From Methyloligella sp. GL2 (GTDB taxonomy: Bacteria > Pseudomonadota > Alphaproteobacteria > Rhizobiales > Methyloligellaceae): DNA of 64,000 bases. Position 1 is the first letter of the stretch; each line of letters begins with the position of its first letter. A program made the translations under genes and the position numbers. The stretch spans positions 943,501 to 1,007,500 of the forward strand of contig NZ_CP054476.1 in NCBI RefSeq assembly GCF_013341275.1, written 5' to 3'. Positions 62,735 through 64,000 of the stretch are shown here, piece by piece. Below the pieces are notes generated by a model. It ran no database searches and was not told the DNA's origin. It saw only the letters and a list, made by a program, of their open reading frames with translations.

Positions 62735-63763
62735 CTACCGCTCGGTCAGCTTCAGCTCGATGCGGCGGTTCTTGCGGAAGGCCTCCGTGTTGAGTCCCGG
62801 ATCCAGCGGCTGATATTCGCCGAAGCCCGCCGCCACCAGGCGGGAGGGCTTCACCCCGTCGCGGATCAGATATTTCACCACGGAGATGGCGCGCTCAGAA
62901 GAGAGCTCCCAGTTGGAGGCGAATTCCGGCGTGGCGATCGGGTTGATGTCGGTATGGCCGTCGACCCGCAGCACCCACGGGATGTCCTCGGGGATCTCGC
63001 CCTCCAGCTGCTTCAGTGCGCTTGAGAGCTTGTCGAGCTGCGGCTCGGCGCTGGGTTTCAGCGCGGCGGAGCCGGAATCAAACAGCACCTCGGCCTGGAA
63101 GACGAAGCGGTCGCCGACCACGCGGATATCCTCGCGATTGCCGAGGATCTCGCGCAGCCGGCCGAAGAAATCGGAGCGGTAGCGGGCGAGCTCCTGCACT
63201 TTGCGGGCAAGCGCCAGGTTCAACCGCTTGCCGAGATCGGCGATCTTCACCTGGCTTTCGCGGTCGCGCGCTTCCGACGCCTCGAGCGCCTCCTGCAGCG
63301 AGGCGAGCTGTTGGCGCAAAGCGGCAAGCTGCTGGTTCAGCACCTCGACCTTGGCCAGCGCGTCGTTGGTGATGCCCTTTTGCTCGGCGAGCTGTTTGGT
63401 GAGGCTGGAGGCGCGGGCCTCGGCCCCTTCGGTCTCCTTGCCCTGGTCTTCGAGAAGGGCGCTCAGCCGCGCATTCTCCGCCGTCTTGTCGGCGAGGGTG
63501 GCTTGCAGCGCGGCGAGGCTGTCTTCCAGTGACTGCTTCTTGGAGCGCTCCAGCGCCAGAAGCTCGGTGAGCTGGGAGAGCTGGGTGTTGAGCCGGGCCA
63601 GCAGCGTGTCCTTGCCGCTCGCCTGCTGGGTGATGAAGTAGTTGGCGAGCATGAACATGGACAGCAGGAAGATCACCACCAGAAGCAAGGTGGAGAGCAT
63701 GTCCACGAAGCCCGGCCAGTAATCGCCTCCCGGGGGCCGGCGGCGGGATCGCGCCAGGGCCAT
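62735..63763 (-). CDS. MotB/OmpA-domain protein with N-terminal helix and coiled coil
   Basis: The 342-residue protein has a membrane helix at about 20-42 (FVDMLSTLLLVVIFLLSMFM) with an Asp (FVDM) in the position of the MotB proton-binding Asp, a coiled coil of 130 residues (QLSQLTELLALERSKKQSLE onward), and an OmpA peptidoglycan-binding domain with LFDSGSAALKPSAEPQLDKL, RVDGHTDINPI and SERAISVVKYLI. No flagellar genes are near; it more likely belongs to the rhizobial MotB-like envelope group. It starts 2 nt after the stop of the next upstream gene, so they are paired. Confidence 0.9.
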   Translation of the reverse strand: MALARSRRRPPGGDYWPGFVDMLSTLLLVVIFLLSMFMLANYFITQQASGKDTLLARLNTQLSQLTELLALERSKKQSLEDSLAALQATLADKTAENARLSALLEDQGKETEGAEARASSLTKQLAEQKGITNDALAKVEVLNQQLAALRQQLASLQEALEASEARDRESQVKIADLGKRLNLALARKVQELARYRSDFFGRLREILGNREDIRVVGDRFVFQAEVLFDSGSAALKPSAEPQLDKLSSALKQLEGEIPEDIPWVLRVDGHTDINPIATPEFASNWELSSERAISVVKYLIRDGVKPSRLVAAGFGEYQPLDPGLNTEAFRKNRRIELKLTER

Positions 63764-63765
63764 GG

Positions 63766-64000
63766 CTATTTCTGCTCCTTGGGCGGCGTTGCCTTATCGG
63801 CGATCTGGCGAAGCGTTTCGGCCAGCTCATGCTGTTGCTGGGATTGATCGTCGGCCCATTCGCGCACGATCTTCTGCTCGGCGCGCATCTGCTTGATCAT
63901 CTTGTCGACGGTCTGGGTCAACTCCTGCACCGCGGCGGTGGAATCGCCGCCTTTGCTGCGGGCGACGTTGTCGCTGAGATCGGAGAGCGAGCGCTGCATG
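63766..64000 (-). CDS. MotA/TolQ/ExbB-type protein, C-terminal part (partial)
   Basis: Only the C-terminal part lies in the window; the frame is open to the right edge. Visible residues form a charged coiled-coil tail (VQELTQTVDKMIKQMRAEQK, DQSQQQHELAETLRQIAD). In alphaproteobacteria the gene directly before such a MotB/OmpA protein encodes a MotA/TolQ/ExbB proton channel with a long helical tail, and this tail fits. The membrane part that would prove it is outside the window. Confidence 0.6.
   Translation of the reverse strand, partial: MQRSLSDLSDNVARSKGGDSTAAVQELTQTVDKMIKQMRAEQKIVREWADDQSQQQHELAETLRQIADKATPPKEQK

Overview
The window is GC-rich chromosomal DNA from an alphaproteobacterium, most likely a member of Hyphomicrobiales (Rhizobiales) or a close relative. 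The evidence is the gene set: CpdR, an RcdA/DUF1465 protein, GapR (DUF2312), TrcR/DUF1013, DUF1036, DUF1192, DUF1244, DUF465, a three-part proton-translocating transhydrogenase beside an aa3-type cytochrome oxidase subunit IV, and zinc-free L36 and L31 proteins. I cannot name a genus. Nearly all genes look like core chromosomal genes. The accessory signal is confined to a small islet at a tRNA gene, a patch of small unknown genes near 37.9-39.0 kb, and intergenic repeat clusters.

Layout. 0-2.8 kb: an O-acylation cassette (partial SGNH hydrolase, MBOAT acyltransferase, small membrane protein). 3.1-9.3 kb: glutamate synthase gltB-gltD on the minus strand. 10-14.7 kb: an hsp20 gene under an apparent ROSE RNA thermometer, a lysophospholipase-like hydrolase, hisN, an N-formylglutamate amidohydrolase and cpdR, with a likely small RNA at 12.8 kb. 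14.8-15.8 kb: tRNA-Val(GAC), a hicAB toxin-antitoxin pair and a decayed copy of the tRNA 3' half, which together look like the remnant of a tRNA-targeted insertion. 15.9-18.9 kb: DUF4345, SRAP, nitroreductase, rpmJ and a TPR protein. 19.1-22.6 kb: a tightly packed operon of three small membrane proteins plus an APC permease, followed by two more small unknown genes. 22.7-31.4 kb: pyk/DUF1036, a fused N-formylglutamate amidohydrolase-DUF1244 protein, gapR, two cell-wall enzymes (DUF882/M15 and L,D-transpeptidase) and a sigma-54 response regulator. 31.8-37.8 kb: oligoendopeptidase F, a proline-tailed membrane protein, DUF411, an EEP-family phosphatase and an ABC1/UbiB kinase. 37.9-39.0 kb: a patch of small unknown genes. 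39.4-42.8 kb: oxidase subunit IV and pntAA-pntAB-pntB. 42.9-47.3 kb: animal-type haem peroxidase, alpha/beta hydrolase, rpsU and a GT1 glycosyltransferase. 47.4-48.0 kb: palindromic repeat cluster. 48.0-57.9 kb: purE-purK, two DUF465 proteins, several small proteins, an acyl-CoA ligase, TrcR and a quinone oxidoreductase. 58-64 kb: a second likely small RNA, rcdA, a secreted protein, rpmE, an ABC exporter and a MotA/MotB-like pair, with two long copies of one composite repeat flanking rpmE and the exporter.

How genes work together. gltBD carry out ammonium assimilation. CpdR and RcdA are, by family, layers of the ClpXP adaptor system, and GapR and TrcR are other alphaproteobacterial growth and cell-cycle factors. 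pntAA/AB/B form one enzyme, purE/purK catalyse consecutive steps, and the DUF882 and L,D-transpeptidase genes both act on peptidoglycan. The most interesting unexplained items are the permease operon with three dedicated small membrane proteins, the two or three anti-Shine-Dalgarno small RNA candidates, the FGase-DUF1244 fusion, the hicAB islet, and the composite repeats. No CRISPR array, integrase, transposase or rRNA gene was seen.
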